Notes under the pieces: generated by a model
The model's database searches: none
Seen by the model: the letters and a program-made list of their open reading frames with translations, nothing else
What the model was told of the DNA's origin: nothing
Position numbers and translations under genes: made by a program
Shown: positions 48,101 through 56,298 of the stretch, piece by piece
How the letters are laid out: every line of letters begins with the position of its first letter
Position numbering within the stretch: position 1 is the first letter of the stretch
DNA from: Saccharobesus litoralis
GTDB lineage: Bacteria > Pseudomonadota > Gammaproteobacteria > Enterobacterales > Alteromonadaceae
Assembly (NCBI RefSeq): GCF_003063625.1
Contig: NZ_CP026604.1
Location: 5,558,065 to 5,622,064, forward strand
DNA: 64,000 nucleotides
Reading direction: 5' to 3'

Positions 48101-48624
48101 GCATTGCTGGATAGTGTTAAAGAACCAAAATAATAATCACCGGGTTTAAATGCGATAGTTGCATCATTACTTAAACTTAAAGACTGAAAACGATAAGCCG
48201 AGTTAGCTTTTTTAAATGTAAAGGAGGCATTGGAATAACCAGAGGCATAATTAAAATCATTACTTTTCCAACCATTAGTTTGACCAATAACTACATTGCC
48301 ACCTGTGCTAGGACTACTGCCACCACTACTCGCGGTAAAGGTAGGAAAAGTAATTGATGAAGCGCTACTACCGGTAATATTACAAGCTTGCGAAACACAA
48401 CTCGTCGCACTAGTTGCTGTGCCACTAGCAAACGCGACATTTGGGTTATTAGTCAAATTACGCAGTTGAGCTGAGTTCTGCATATTTAAATAACCAGAAA
48501 CAGATGAACTTGCCACCCCTCCCGAAAATACATCATCACAACTGGGGGTTGCGGCTTGCAATGGCAACACCAAGCTAAGAAGCAGCCCATAAAAGATAAG
48601 TGAAATTAAGCGGAGTTTATTCAT
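45163..48624 (-). CDS. mshQ: MSHA biogenesis protein MshQ with lamin-tail-like domain
   Basis: This is a 1153-residue protein with a signal peptide MNKLRLISLIFYGLLLSLVL, cleaved near LQA-A. Residues 25-280 are Ser/Thr/Asn-rich and polymer-like. Residues about 297-475 look like a lamin-tail domain (VIINEINKDEDWIELYV, WELDGDGNG, STWDQDCGDTPGSTN). The rest is beta-rich, ending in the MshQ-type C-terminus. The likely role is a large surface or pilus-associated adhesin at the end of the MSHA operon. The ATG at 48624 is chosen because it has a signal peptide and overlaps the mshP end by 8 bp; a longer upstream frame merely reads through mshP. Confidence 0.85.
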   Translation of the reverse strand: MNKLRLISLIFYGLLLSLVLPLQAATPSCDDVFSGGVASSSVSGYLNMQNSAQLRNLTNNPNVAFASGTATSATSCVSQACNITGSSASSITFPTFTASSGGSSPSTGGNVVIGQTNGWKSNDFNYASGYSNASFTFKKANSAYRFQSLSLSNDATIAFKPGDYYFGSLTLSSNATATVDTSSGTGSVRIHVSGNLSIYNSASINNGGTSSDLVIYASGSSSTMALSTSANLTGVVFSAGAITVHNDAYIKGYVSTKDLTLTSNAYIDVNGDLTSASITDVCTPSTAPQCPVSSDVGDVIINEINKDEDWIELYVTNGSNLSLANWELDGDGNGSSTDVDYTCLSSDGCANQTYNTGDFIVIAKSLSGSILSATQGSSPVLVQGQNLFIDADLALHNNTQEVILFDNSGDMVHYLRYENGSYSATWQSCEDENPNNVTITDPPGGGNSGVCTRPDGSSNTSTWDQDCGDTPGSTNDGASSSLDHYEIILSTTSSSVCSNQTVTARACENADCSTFYTDAAVSGTLYKTVDSVRTNLDSNDFTGSKSVTVNETAISTVLYGLDGVSPTATVTCKDASNNVLANCQIEFTGTSAFSWQNITTTSCTETSATLEAFVYDSGNNSCNEITGDTNVDFSFSYAAPNTNTSASQLTLGNGSSSATINTAGTTRLSINLGTDNNVRLTYADAGQLSVVASDPNSSISSATTTMTAVPSYVAVTSVTDNDGDGNFIAAEPFTINIGGFCSGGTATPNYQPGSLDFTVALVTGSENANFKVANGTSIAVTSSSTLHLLGLTSTSFTVAEYDEYGSFSLALSDSNYYGSAINVSSAVTLGTFIASYLTLNQTGLDNVAFEYHDLTFNYIGKQFGYSGADAENNDFSSAVAPQVRVTAYNADDGLMSNYAPTSINTATLTLADSAISGFSGSTSGGSLAQETSGGSPVAGSYLYTLNNTDNFSYTKTTTLMTPTTSNIQMTFAAGDFTDSDGRSNQSSYTLNATNIEQRYARFYAQDAADTIGGAADIRAQIQHWNGTQWQTTTDDDASILPLDAFDATPAKSADSDPFTVTVTASNGDTSLVTATGRFGNSDPVSVGQFNIEFDHADTALSSGSLILQWDASSLPSWLFFAWDGNSLSVPPATRVAFGNRRGNERIISWRESN

Positions 48625-49111
48625 AATTAAGCGCTTTCGCTTCAACCTGCACGGTACGCGAGGCTGACCAATCCGTCGCGTCGCAAGTTCCCGTACTAAC
48701 AAATCGATAGTAGCGCACATTCTCGGCAGGCGCTGCATCCGCAACATCAATCACTCGATCTTGGCAAGTGACACTGAATGAACACCCCGCCAAGCCTAAC
48801 GTGCTGCTTGTGGGTAGAGTCACATTAAGCGTGGTCGCCGATAAGTCACTACAGGCGTTTGAGGCAATAGCCCCAGTGTCAGTCGCGCTGGCATCGGTTG
48901 GGAAAATCAAAGACGACATATACTCAACTCCAGTTGTCGCCGCTTGTAATGCTCTAGCGCCATAAACTTCAACCGCGACTGACTCATTGGACGAGCTCAG
49001 CATTTTAATCAAGGCGCTAGCTAACAACGCCATTACAACAATAATAAAAACAGCAAGCGTTAATGCACTGCCTTGATGCTTTACCAAACCTGTGTATTGA
49101 CTAGGCATCAT
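48617..49111 (-). CDS. mshP: MSHA biogenesis protein MshP
   Basis: This 164-residue protein has a class-III-like N-terminus without a canonical Glu5: HQGSALTLAVFIIVVMALLASALIKML, then a periplasmic domain with disulfide-capable cysteines. It resembles PilX-type minor pilin-like proteins and is conserved between mshO and mshQ. It overlaps mshO by 11 bp; tandem ATG codons leave the exact start open by one residue. Confidence 0.88.
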   Translation of the reverse strand: MMPSQYTGLVKHQGSALTLAVFIIVVMALLASALIKMLSSSNESVAVEVYGARALQAATTGVEYMSSLIFPTDASATDTGAIASNACSDLSATTLNVTLPTSSTLGLAGCSFSVTCQDRVIDVADAAPAENVRYYRFVSTGTCDATDWSASRTVQVEAKALNYE

Positions 49112-49922
49112 TTTTAACTCTAACTTGATGATAATAGTTTAACGGCTCGTTGCCGCTATCACGGGCAAACAATAAAAATATTTGCACTGTGGTTTGCTCA
49201 CTATCAGTAAAATCAAATACCCGCTCGCTACTGCTATTAACCAAACGTTCAGCCATAACCACACCGCTACTTAATGCTGATTCTGCTTGCTGACTGCCAT
49301 AAACGGTAGAATATTCGTACCTTGTCAGCCTGTCTAAGCTTAAATTGGCACAAAAGCTCACTTGATTATTCACCATGTAGTAGCGATTAGCCTGATCCAC
49401 CGCAAATTCATCAACTGTGGCATAAGTCACATTATTATCTAGTGTAATTACCGCCGTTATAATTTCTTCAGTTGTGGTTTCAAGCTCATAGTCTAGAGTA
49501 TTTTCTCGCACCGTATTACCAACTGAATACAGACTGGCTGTGGTGCTCGCGGCAATAATTACATCGTCATTTTCACTGTAGTCTGCTGCATAATCATTGT
49601 CGGCGATAACTTCAATCTCGTTAGTCGCACTGCCAGCATTCAAGTCATAATAGCTGCCTGAACCTTGAATGGGGATAAACTCAATACATAACCCATCACT
49701 CGATATTCGTACACTATTGGGTACGGCATCGCGCAATTCTCGGGTTAGTCTTTCAAGGGCAAAGCGACTTTCCTCCATGACTCTTTGCCGCTCAGCACCG
49801 TCGACAAAAGCCAAGGTGCCCCACGAGATAAAACTCGTCGCGCCCAATAAAGTAATGCTTAGCAATAAAATAACCGCAATTAGCTCAATTAAAGTAAAAC
49901 CTTTATTTTTGGCCGCTAGCAT
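49101..49922 (-). CDS. mshO: MSHA minor pilin MshO
   Basis: This is a 273-residue prepilin with leader MLAAKNKG and processed N-terminus FTLIELIAVILLLSITLLGA, giving the Glu5 needed for assembly. The globular domain is beta-rich with few cysteines. It is a PilW/MshO-type minor pilin, thought to form the pilus-tip or priming complex. The start is coupled to the mshD stop by TAATG. Confidence 0.93.
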   Translation of the reverse strand: MLAAKNKGFTLIELIAVILLLSITLLGATSFISWGTLAFVDGAERQRVMEESRFALERLTRELRDAVPNSVRISSDGLCIEFIPIQGSGSYYDLNAGSATNEIEVIADNDYAADYSENDDVIIAASTTASLYSVGNTVRENTLDYELETTTEEIITAVITLDNNVTYATVDEFAVDQANRYYMVNNQVSFCANLSLDRLTRYEYSTVYGSQQAESALSSGVVMAERLVNSSSERVFDFTDSEQTTVQIFLLFARDSGNEPLNYYHQVRVKNDA

Positions 49923-50491
49923 TAGTAATTAAACCTGTAGCTTGAAAAAGCAAATGTTTGTTGGTTTGGTGCCGTCACTGTCACCGTAACAAGTTTGGCA
50001 TTTTCTGGCGAAGATGCAGTGGTGCCATCCATCCCTTGATCATACCCCACCAGCACAGCAACTTGAAAACCTTGATAAATAGATAACGGATCGCCGTCAC
50101 CAGCCAAGATATTACTGCCTGATTGAGATAAGCAGTGGTAATCGTCAACATCATCATAATCTTCACGGTCAGTTTCTTCTGTTGCTGCTGTGGCTGTGCC
50201 AGGGGTTGTACAGCTAGGTATAGTGGTACAAGCCGCCGCACCTAACCCAGTTTCACCACAGCGGGCACTCCCCAACACCTTAGTACTTTGCTCATCAAAT
50301 GATTTAGCAGAAATTTCTTCCAGTAAACCTTGCGCCAATTCAGTGGCGCGCACTTGCACTAAAGGATCAACACTACGTGTGGTTAACGGAGATAACACCG
50401 AAGTGACAATTGTGATAGCGATACTAAACACCACTATACCAATGACAATTTCAATTAAGGTAAAACCCAAAGTGGCTCGCGAATCAGTCAT
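49922..50491 (-). CDS. mshD: MSHA minor pilin MshD
   Basis: This is a 189-residue prepilin with leader MTDSRATLG then FTLIEIVIGIVVFSIAITIV. It has three cysteines in the GSARCGETGL and CTTIPSC region, and a fourth in DYHCLS. PilV/MshD-type minor pilin. The ATG at 50491 (TAATG with the mshC stop, AGGAG upstream) is preferred to the TTG three codons earlier. Confidence 0.93.
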   Translation of the reverse strand: MTDSRATLGFTLIEIVIGIVVFSIAITIVTSVLSPLTTRSVDPLVQVRATELAQGLLEEISAKSFDEQSTKVLGSARCGETGLGAAACTTIPSCTTPGTATAATEETDREDYDDVDDYHCLSQSGSNILAGDGDPLSIYQGFQVAVLVGYDQGMDGTTASSPENAKLVTVTVTAPNQQTFAFSSYRFNY

Positions 50492-51039
50492 TAATAGCAA
50501 GCTCCTTCGTGTATATAGCCTTGACTTTCAATACACAGGGAATAAGTTTCTAAATCGCTAATAGTTACCAATACATCGCTTGTTGAACAACTGGCACCTG
50601 CGCTGCTGACAGGGCAACCAGAAGAATTAAAATAAATAGCATTAGTAAAACCCGCAGATAAACTAATACTGGCACTAGAATTACTAACATCACTGGCTGA
50701 CAAACCATAATGGCTAACATTATACCCAGCACTCACTTGCGAATAATCATTCGGTAGTGACGTCTCTGTACAGTCTTCATTACCACTGCCATTAAATGTC
50801 ACCCCAAAACGCGAACTGGTAAAAAACACCCGATGGCAATTGTGATCGGTTTGCTGCATCGCCTTAGTTTGCTGCAAACGTAATAAGCTGATGAGTTGTT
50901 GTTGAAATACCCGACCATCTACCCCTGAATTATCAAACGATTTAGGTAAAACAGTCGCCGCCAAAACGCCTAACACTAGTATGACAATCATTAACTCAAG
51001 AAGGGTAAACCCCACTTTAAAATTTAAAGGTTTCAACAT
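50491..51039 (-). CDS. mshC: MSHA minor pilin MshC
   Basis: This is a 182-residue prepilin with leader MLKPLNFKVG then FTLLELMIVILVLGVLAATV. FimT/GspH-like minor pilin. The ATG at 51039 is chosen because an upstream in-frame ATG at 51069 lies inside the terminator hairpin 51056-51080. No strong Shine-Dalgarno precedes it, so translation is probably weak relative to mshA. Confidence 0.9.
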   Translation of the reverse strand: MLKPLNFKVGFTLLELMIVILVLGVLAATVLPKSFDNSGVDGRVFQQQLISLLRLQQTKAMQQTDHNCHRVFFTSSRFGVTFNGSGNEDCTETSLPNDYSQVSAGYNVSHYGLSASDVSNSSASISLSAGFTNAIYFNSSGCPVSSAGASCSTSDVLVTISDLETYSLCIESQGYIHEGACY

Positions 51040-51055
51040 TTCAAACTTTACAAAC

Positions 51056-51080
51056 AAAAAAGCCCTCATAAGAGGGCTTT
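51056..51080 (-). terminator. Intrinsic terminator between mshA and mshC
   Basis: On the minus strand AAGCCCTC and GAGGGCTT form an 8-bp stem around a TTAT loop, followed by six T, 19 bases after the mshA stop. It is a textbook intrinsic terminator inside the operon. It should yield abundant mshA transcripts and fewer of mshC-D-O-P-Q, in line with major versus minor pilin stoichiometry. Confidence 0.88.
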
Positions 51081-51098
51081 ATAGTTATTAATTGAATA

Positions 51099-51659
51099 TT
51101 AACAACCTGACGTTACTGACCCAATGAAAGGTTCATTTCCTGTAACAGTTTGGTCATAAATATAGTAAGCGTAACAATCGCTTGTATTAGTTGTGCCACT
51201 TGGATAAATAATTAGAGCGATAGTATTTGCATTGTTAGTACCTAACCCGCTTAGAGCAACACCATTATCATTAGTATCACCTGAAATATCTTCCGACTCA
51301 TCTACACAAAACTCATTTGTGCAAGCGTTACCATTGGTTAATTCAGAAACACTAGCGTCAATTAATTCATCCCAAGAATCAGCCCAATCATGCTCTGGGT
51401 AACCGAAAGCTACGTCCACGTCTTGACCGTTATCTAAATCGATATCAGTTGAAGCCGTATTTTGCACACCTTCAATAAGCGCTTTAGCACGGATCATATC
51501 TGATGCTGTTTTCATAGAACCAGCTACAGCCTGAACTGTACTAGCCTGTGCATCACCTTGAATATCTAAAAACTTAGGTGCTGCTGTTACTGCCAAAATA
51601 CCTAAAATTACAATTACGATAACCAATTCAATTAACGTAAAACCTTGTTGCTTTTTCAT
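51099..51659 (-). CDS. mshA: MSHA major pilin MshA
   Basis: This is a 186-residue type IVa prepilin: leader MKKQQG, then FTLIELVIVIVILGILAVTA with Glu5. The cysteines in NACTNEFC and the C-terminal pair (DCYAYY...SGC) could form the pilin D-loop disulfides. It is the main subunit of the mannose-sensitive haemagglutinin pilus, used for surface attachment and biofilm. AGAGGTTTTT precedes the ATG; a terminator follows. Confidence 0.95.
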   Translation of the reverse strand: MKKQQGFTLIELVIVIVILGILAVTAAPKFLDIQGDAQASTVQAVAGSMKTASDMIRAKALIEGVQNTASTDIDLDNGQDVDVAFGYPEHDWADSWDELIDASVSELTNGNACTNEFCVDESEDISGDTNDNGVALSGLGTNNANTIALIIYPSGTTNTSDCYAYYIYDQTVTGNEPFIGSVTSGC

Positions 51660-51709
51660 AAAAACCTCTAATGTGAAGTAGTCTTAAAATTGATAAAAAT
51701 TATTCTTAA

Positions 51710-52333
51710 CTAGTTGTTACTAAAAACCGATACTTGGCCAGACTCCGGTATATATTCAAATCCATTACCTTGGCTTGTAGTCGATGGTGCCGACGTTAAA
51801 TTTTTCACTGTTTGTACTAAATAATATAAACAGCTATCGGGTGTACCTGTATTGGCAACCGTATAGTAATCATTCTCTTCAAAATTACTGGCGGTAAAGT
51901 CCGTCGTAATTTGCGGCGAGCTTTGTAATATCCGTATAAACACCTGCTGACAATCGGTTGATGTTAATGCTTCCGCGCCAGAATCACTATCCGCGTCATT
52001 ACCACCATCATCATCACCTGCGCCTGTTGGGTATCCGGTATTTTCATCAACACCAACCGCTATAGTATCCATGCTAATGGTAACAACTGTACCCGTTGGC
52101 CGACCATCAATTTCCCACTGAGCTCGGACTAAACCGACACCTGTAGCAAAACCACCAGCAACCCCTTCGACCGTCGCATCCTCAGCATTTTCGGTATAAC
52201 TAACTAATCGAGGTAACGCAGTCGCGGCCAGTAATCCAACAATGATGATAACAATGACCATCTCGACTAAGGTAAAGCCTTGAGTTTTTCTCATAACATT
52301 TGCTGTTTGCAAGTTATTACCCTGTATTTTCAT
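51710..52333 (-). CDS. mshB: MSHA pilin-like protein MshB
   Basis: This is a 207-residue prepilin with an unusually long leader, MKIQGNNLQTANVMRKTQG, before FTLVEMVIVIIIVGLLAATA. The ATG at 52333 is chosen because GGAG lies seven bases before it; the alternative Met just before RKTQG has no ribosome-binding site. The mature part is Asp/Gly-rich (GAGDDDGGNDADSDSG). It is the conserved pilin partner just upstream of mshA. The gap to mshA is 50 bp and may hold a further mshA promoter, which I could not identify. Confidence 0.9.
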   Translation of the reverse strand: MKIQGNNLQTANVMRKTQGFTLVEMVIVIIIVGLLAATALPRLVSYTENAEDATVEGVAGGFATGVGLVRAQWEIDGRPTGTVVTISMDTIAVGVDENTGYPTGAGDDDGGNDADSDSGAEALTSTDCQQVFIRILQSSPQITTDFTASNFEENDYYTVANTGTPDSCLYYLVQTVKNLTSAPSTTSQGNGFEYIPESGQVSVFSNN

Positions 52334-52407
52334 TATATGCTCCACTTAAGAGAAGAGTATAGGGGATCTTTACGATAAATATCAATTTTGAGTATTAGCT
52401 AACAAAT

Positions 52408-52905
52408 TTACTCATTTGAATATTTAACTTCCCCCGTGTTAATAAAATAACTAAACCCTGTTTTGTTTGGCATAGCAAAACGACAAACAGCTAGATGACT
52501 CTCATTATCACTAATATACCTAACCGAAATCGCTTGGTTAATTGACTTTGGCTCTGTTAATAAAATATCTAACCATAACTGTAAACAGCCTTGCTGGTTA
52601 AATGCTTGTGGCTGTGGCCAACCTTTACTATTGATAGCTACTTTCGCTTGCTTAATCCCTTCAACTCGACCTCGCATATTGGTCAGTGTCAAAAAATTAG
52701 GTCGTCCTGCCAATTGCCATTCCACGTGCAATTGTTGTACCGTTTCATTGAAGCGAAATGCTAATGCTTCAAAACCAACATCAGCGGCTACTTTCTCTGC
52801 ATCTTGTGCAGAGCGCAAAAACATACCTATCAGCACAAAAATAATACATAAACTGAGTGCTAACATATAAATACCGCGCTCATTCCTTGATTCAAGTATT
52901 GCCAT
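52408..52905 (-). CDS. mshF: MSHA biogenesis protein MshF
   Basis: This is a 165-residue inner-membrane protein with one N-terminal helix (about 12-31) and a periplasmic domain (FRFNETVQQLHVEWQLAGRP, CLQLWLDILL). It occupies the mshF position between mshG and mshB. It has no prepilin cleavage motif. The function in the family is not defined beyond MSHA assembly. It lies 7 bp after mshG. Confidence 0.85.
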   Translation of the reverse strand: MAILESRNERGIYMLALSLCIIFVLIGMFLRSAQDAEKVAADVGFEALAFRFNETVQQLHVEWQLAGRPNFLTLTNMRGRVEGIKQAKVAINSKGWPQPQAFNQQGCLQLWLDILLTEPKSINQAISVRYISDNESHLAVCRFAMPNKTGFSYFINTGEVKYSNE

Positions 52906-52912
52906 GTTATTA

Positions 52913-54145
52913 CTACTTATATGCGTTCATCATATCCCACATAGGGGTAAATATACCTAGGGCTAACACGAGTACCATACCTGCCACAATGCTAATTAAA
53001 ATCGGCTCTATTTTTGCAGTTAATGACTTCAAATCAAAATCAACTTCGCGCTCATAATACTCTGCGACTTCGGTTAGCATTTCGTCAATTTGCCCTGTTT
53101 CCTCTCCCACAGCCACCATCTGCAATACTAGCGGCGTAAACAACTGGCTGGCATTCGAAGTACGTAACAAACTGTCGCCTCGTTCAATTCCACGGCGCAT
53201 TTCTAGGATTTTTTTAGCCATGTACGCGTTATCAACCGCTTCTGACACCAAACCTAAACCTTGAGTGATAGGCACACCTGATTTGAGCATCAAGCCAAAT
53301 GAACGAGAATAGCGAGACAGAGTAGAGCGCTCAATAATGCTACCAACCGCGGGAATACGCATTTTTGCCCAGTCCCAATTCACTTTGCCGTTTGGCGTTG
53401 CAACATAGGAAGTAAACCCAACAATTGAACCAATCAACCCGGCTAACAACAACCACCAATAGTTGATAAAAAAGTTGGATGAGGCAATCAAGATTTTGGT
53501 CATGGTGGGTAGATCAGCACCCAGTTTTTTAAACATGCCGGCAAATGTCGGAACAACCACCATGTTCATAATGACAATGGCGACCATGATGGCCGCTAAA
53601 ACAAAAATAGGATAACGCATAGCTGATGAAATGCTTTTGCGTGTTTCTTGCTCGCGCTCGTAATATAGCGCCAATTGCATAAAGGTCGCTTCTAATTGAC
53701 CAGTATTTTCACCGACGTTAACTAATGAAATAAATAAACGTGAAAATATTTTAGGATGCTTGCTCAGCGCAGAAGATAAGGTGCGGCCTTTTTCTAATTC
53801 ACTAACTATGTCCAACAAGGCAACACGTAATCGAGGTGAAGTAGTTGTTTCCGCCAGCCCAGTTATCGCGCGCATAATTGGAATACCGGCTTTTGTTAGC
53901 GCGTACATTTGCCGAGCAAACATAACTAAGTCATCCAACGTCACCTTAGGGGTAAATAGGTTTATACTTACGCTTTGCGTTTTACCCTTTGCCCCCTTAA
54001 CTTTACTTTTTTTCGCCTCGGCAATTTTAATTGGCACTATTTGACGGCGCATTAAAGCTTCTGCGGCCAAGGCTTCAGAGCCAGCTTCTAATGTACCGCT
54101 GACTTCGCCGCCCGCTCCTTTACCTTTGTAGCTATAAAGTGCCAT
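52913..54145 (-). CDS. mshG: MSHA platform protein MshG (PilC/GspF family)
   Basis: This is a 410-residue protein with two repeated T2SF domains (about 70-195 and 275-398) and three membrane segments (about 170-190, 222-245 and 375-398). Motifs are FARQMYALTKAGIPIMRAI and FSLMLKSGVPI-like YSRSFGLMLKSGVPITQGL. It is the inner-membrane platform that couples MshE ATPase to pilin insertion. It lies 6 bp after mshE. Confidence 0.95.
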   Translation of the reverse strand: MALYSYKGKGAGGEVSGTLEAGSEALAAEALMRRQIVPIKIAEAKKSKVKGAKGKTQSVSINLFTPKVTLDDLVMFARQMYALTKAGIPIMRAITGLAETTTSPRLRVALLDIVSELEKGRTLSSALSKHPKIFSRLFISLVNVGENTGQLEATFMQLALYYEREQETRKSISSAMRYPIFVLAAIMVAIVIMNMVVVPTFAGMFKKLGADLPTMTKILIASSNFFINYWWLLLAGLIGSIVGFTSYVATPNGKVNWDWAKMRIPAVGSIIERSTLSRYSRSFGLMLKSGVPITQGLGLVSEAVDNAYMAKKILEMRRGIERGDSLLRTSNASQLFTPLVLQMVAVGEETGQIDEMLTEVAEYYEREVDFDLKSLTAKIEPILISIVAGMVLVLALGIFTPMWDMMNAYK

Positions 54146-54151
54146 TTATCG

Positions 54152-55906
54152 TTAATGCTCCGCCAGTTGCAGCTTTTGTGCGGCTGTATCAAGATCGGCA
54201 ATGTTTTCAACCAACTTCAATACTTCTTCAACCGAAGTTAACCCTTGTAACGCATAGTCCAGCGCGGCGGCGGCCAAGGGCTTATAATGTGGGCTGGCTT
54301 TGGCGTGCTCAGCAAAAGCCTCAGTATCATCGCGTTTTAATGCATTCATCATGGGCTCATCTAATTCCAGTAACTCAAATACCCCGATACGACCTTTATA
54401 ACCGACATAATTACAACTCTGGCAGCCTTTGCCGACTTTAAATTCAGCATGGCTTAATTCAGTGCCGGCTAACCCAGATAACCATAAACGCTCATGCGGT
54501 TCCGGCTCATGGGTTTGTTTACAATTAGCACACAACTTGCGGATCAAACGCTGAGCAATAATGGCTCGCAACGAACTTGCCACCAAATAACCCGGTGCAT
54601 TCATATCGATTAAACGGATCGCGCTGCTAATCGAGTCATTAGTATGCAAAGTTGATAACACTAAGTGACCGGTTAATGCGCCACGTAAGCCAATTTCGAC
54701 CGTTTCTTGGTCACGCATCTCACCCACCATAATAATGTCTGGATCTTGACGTAATGCGGTTCTTAATACGCTGGAAAAAGTTAAATCGATTTTGGCGTTA
54801 ATTTGCACCTGATTAATACGCGGTAAACGATATTCAACCGGATCTTCACAGGTGATAATTTTTTTAGACGACTGGTTCATTTCACTTAACGCGCCATACA
54901 AGGTGGTGGTTTTACCTGAGCCTGTAGGCCCTGTAACCAAAATCATGCCATGTGGACGTTTAATTATATTACGGAAGCGCTCTAATAGTTGGGCTGGCAT
55001 ACCGGTTTTATCCAAGCCCAGCACACCGCCACTTTGATCCAGTAAACGCATAACAACCGACTCACCATTTTGGATCGGCATGGTCGAGATACGCACATCT
55101 ATACTTTTACCACGAACTTTGACATTACATCGGCCATCTTGTGGTAAACGTTTTTCTGAAATGTCCAAACCTGACATCAATTTTAGGCGTAAAACTAATG
55201 CCGCAGCAATGCGAGATTCATTGAGAATATTTTCTTGCAGTACGCCATCAACCCGCATTCTAATACGTAACTGGCGCTCATCGGGTTCAATGTGAATATC
55301 CGAAGCACGAGCTTGAACGGCATCTTCAAAAATCGTATTAAGTAACTTAGCAACGGTTGCTTCTTCTTCATCCGCACCACCAAAATCAATACCGCCAACA
55401 TCAAAATCAGCCGTTGTGTCGTATTCTTCTTCCAATTGCGACGCAAAGGATTCTATATCAGCGGTACGACGATACATGGTATCGAATGCTTCAAGGATCT
55501 GACTTTCACGCACAGCAACCAGCTTAATTTCGCGTGGGGTTAATAGCGGGTATAAAGCATCTAACGCATTAATGTCAGCAGGATCACTCATGCCAACCGT
55601 AGCAGTATCGAGATCGGCCTCTATGACTAGCGCGCGAAAGCGCCGTGCTTGCACTTCGGGTAATAACTTGATGACTTCAGGATCAAGGCGCTTTTGGCTA
55701 ATATCAACAAAAGGCACATTAAGCTGTTGCGCTAAAAACGTCAGTAGCTGTTGCTCAGTTATGCTGCCACTTTCGATAAGCGTGGCGCCTAACTTACGCC
55801 CTGTTTGTTTTTGCGCAGCTAAAGCGTCCATTAGTTGGCTTTCGCTAATAATTCTCTCGTCAACGAGCAAATCACCAAGGCGTTTTTTAAGCTTAGGACG
55901 GATCAT
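54152..55906 (-). CDS. mshE: MSHA extension ATPase MshE (PilB/GspE family) with c-di-GMP-binding MshEN domain
   Basis: This is a 584-residue protein. The N-terminal MshEN domain carries the RLGDLLV (9-15) and KLGATL (38-43) motifs that in Vibrio MshE bind cyclic di-GMP. The ATPase core has Walker A GPTGSGKTT (326-334), the Asp box and Walker B region (EDPVEYRLP, DPDIIMVGEMRDQET), and a tetracysteine zinc site (CANC...CQSC). It powers MSHA pilus extension, directly tuned by c-di-GMP. A neighbouring EAL-type CsrD/MshH fits this signalling link. Confidence 0.96.
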   Translation of the reverse strand: MIRPKLKKRLGDLLVDERIISESQLMDALAAQKQTGRKLGATLIESGSITEQQLLTFLAQQLNVPFVDISQKRLDPEVIKLLPEVQARRFRALVIEADLDTATVGMSDPADINALDALYPLLTPREIKLVAVRESQILEAFDTMYRRTADIESFASQLEEEYDTTADFDVGGIDFGGADEEEATVAKLLNTIFEDAVQARASDIHIEPDERQLRIRMRVDGVLQENILNESRIAAALVLRLKLMSGLDISEKRLPQDGRCNVKVRGKSIDVRISTMPIQNGESVVMRLLDQSGGVLGLDKTGMPAQLLERFRNIIKRPHGMILVTGPTGSGKTTTLYGALSEMNQSSKKIITCEDPVEYRLPRINQVQINAKIDLTFSSVLRTALRQDPDIIMVGEMRDQETVEIGLRGALTGHLVLSTLHTNDSISSAIRLIDMNAPGYLVASSLRAIIAQRLIRKLCANCKQTHEPEPHERLWLSGLAGTELSHAEFKVGKGCQSCNYVGYKGRIGVFELLELDEPMMNALKRDDTEAFAEHAKASPHYKPLAAAALDYALQGLTSVEEVLKLVENIADLDTAAQKLQLAEH

Positions 55907-56014
55907 GATTACCTGCCTTTATCCTTTGTTCTTGGTATTTATTCAGCTATTAAGCCGCGAAGCCTAACCAATTATAACTGCGTAGCATTTAGTCGCAGTG
56001 AATTGTGCGTAAAA

Positions 56015-56298
56015 GCTTGCAAGCATAAATGCTCGCCTACAATATATACCCATCGTCATTATTCTTCTGGGCTCTGCTGAGATAACACAGCTCTACTTTT
56101 GCTGGGCTTAGATGCGTGCAAGCATAAATGCTCGCATACAATATATACCCATCGTCATTATTCTTCTGGGCTCTGCTGAGATAACACAGCTCTACTTTTG
56201 CTGGGCTTAGATGCTTGCAAGCATAAATGCTCGCCTACAATATATAGCCATCGTCATTATTCTTCTGGGCTCTGCTGTGATAACACAGCCAGCTTTTG
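56015..56298. repeat. 99-bp tandem repeat, three units, derived from the mshN 3' end
   Basis: Units start at 56015, 56114 and 56213. Each has the core GCAAGCATAAATGCTCG, then AATATATACCCATCGTCATT and a copy of the last mshN codons (ATTATTCTTCTGGGCTCTGC, minus strand ...SQQSPEE-stop). Only the third unit is the real mshN end, with its stop at 56257; it differs at a few bases (CTGTGATAAC, CCAGC). The period of 99 is a multiple of three, so the frame is preserved. The repeats fill the 350-bp gap between mshN and mshE. Confidence 0.92.

Noticed and set aside
48625-48750. N-terminal extension of MshQ (42 residues before MNKLR)
   Set aside because: It reads out of frame through mshP, is Arg-rich, and would hide the clear signal peptide of MshQ.
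51040-51069. Upstream start for MshC
   Set aside because: The ATG lies inside the terminator hairpin of mshA, and it would lengthen the prepilin leader to about 20 residues without a ribosome-binding site.
56015-56298. Part of a longer MshN reading frame
   Set aside because: The real stop at 56257 is present in the third unit and in both extra copies; the upstream units would only be read if all stops were lost.
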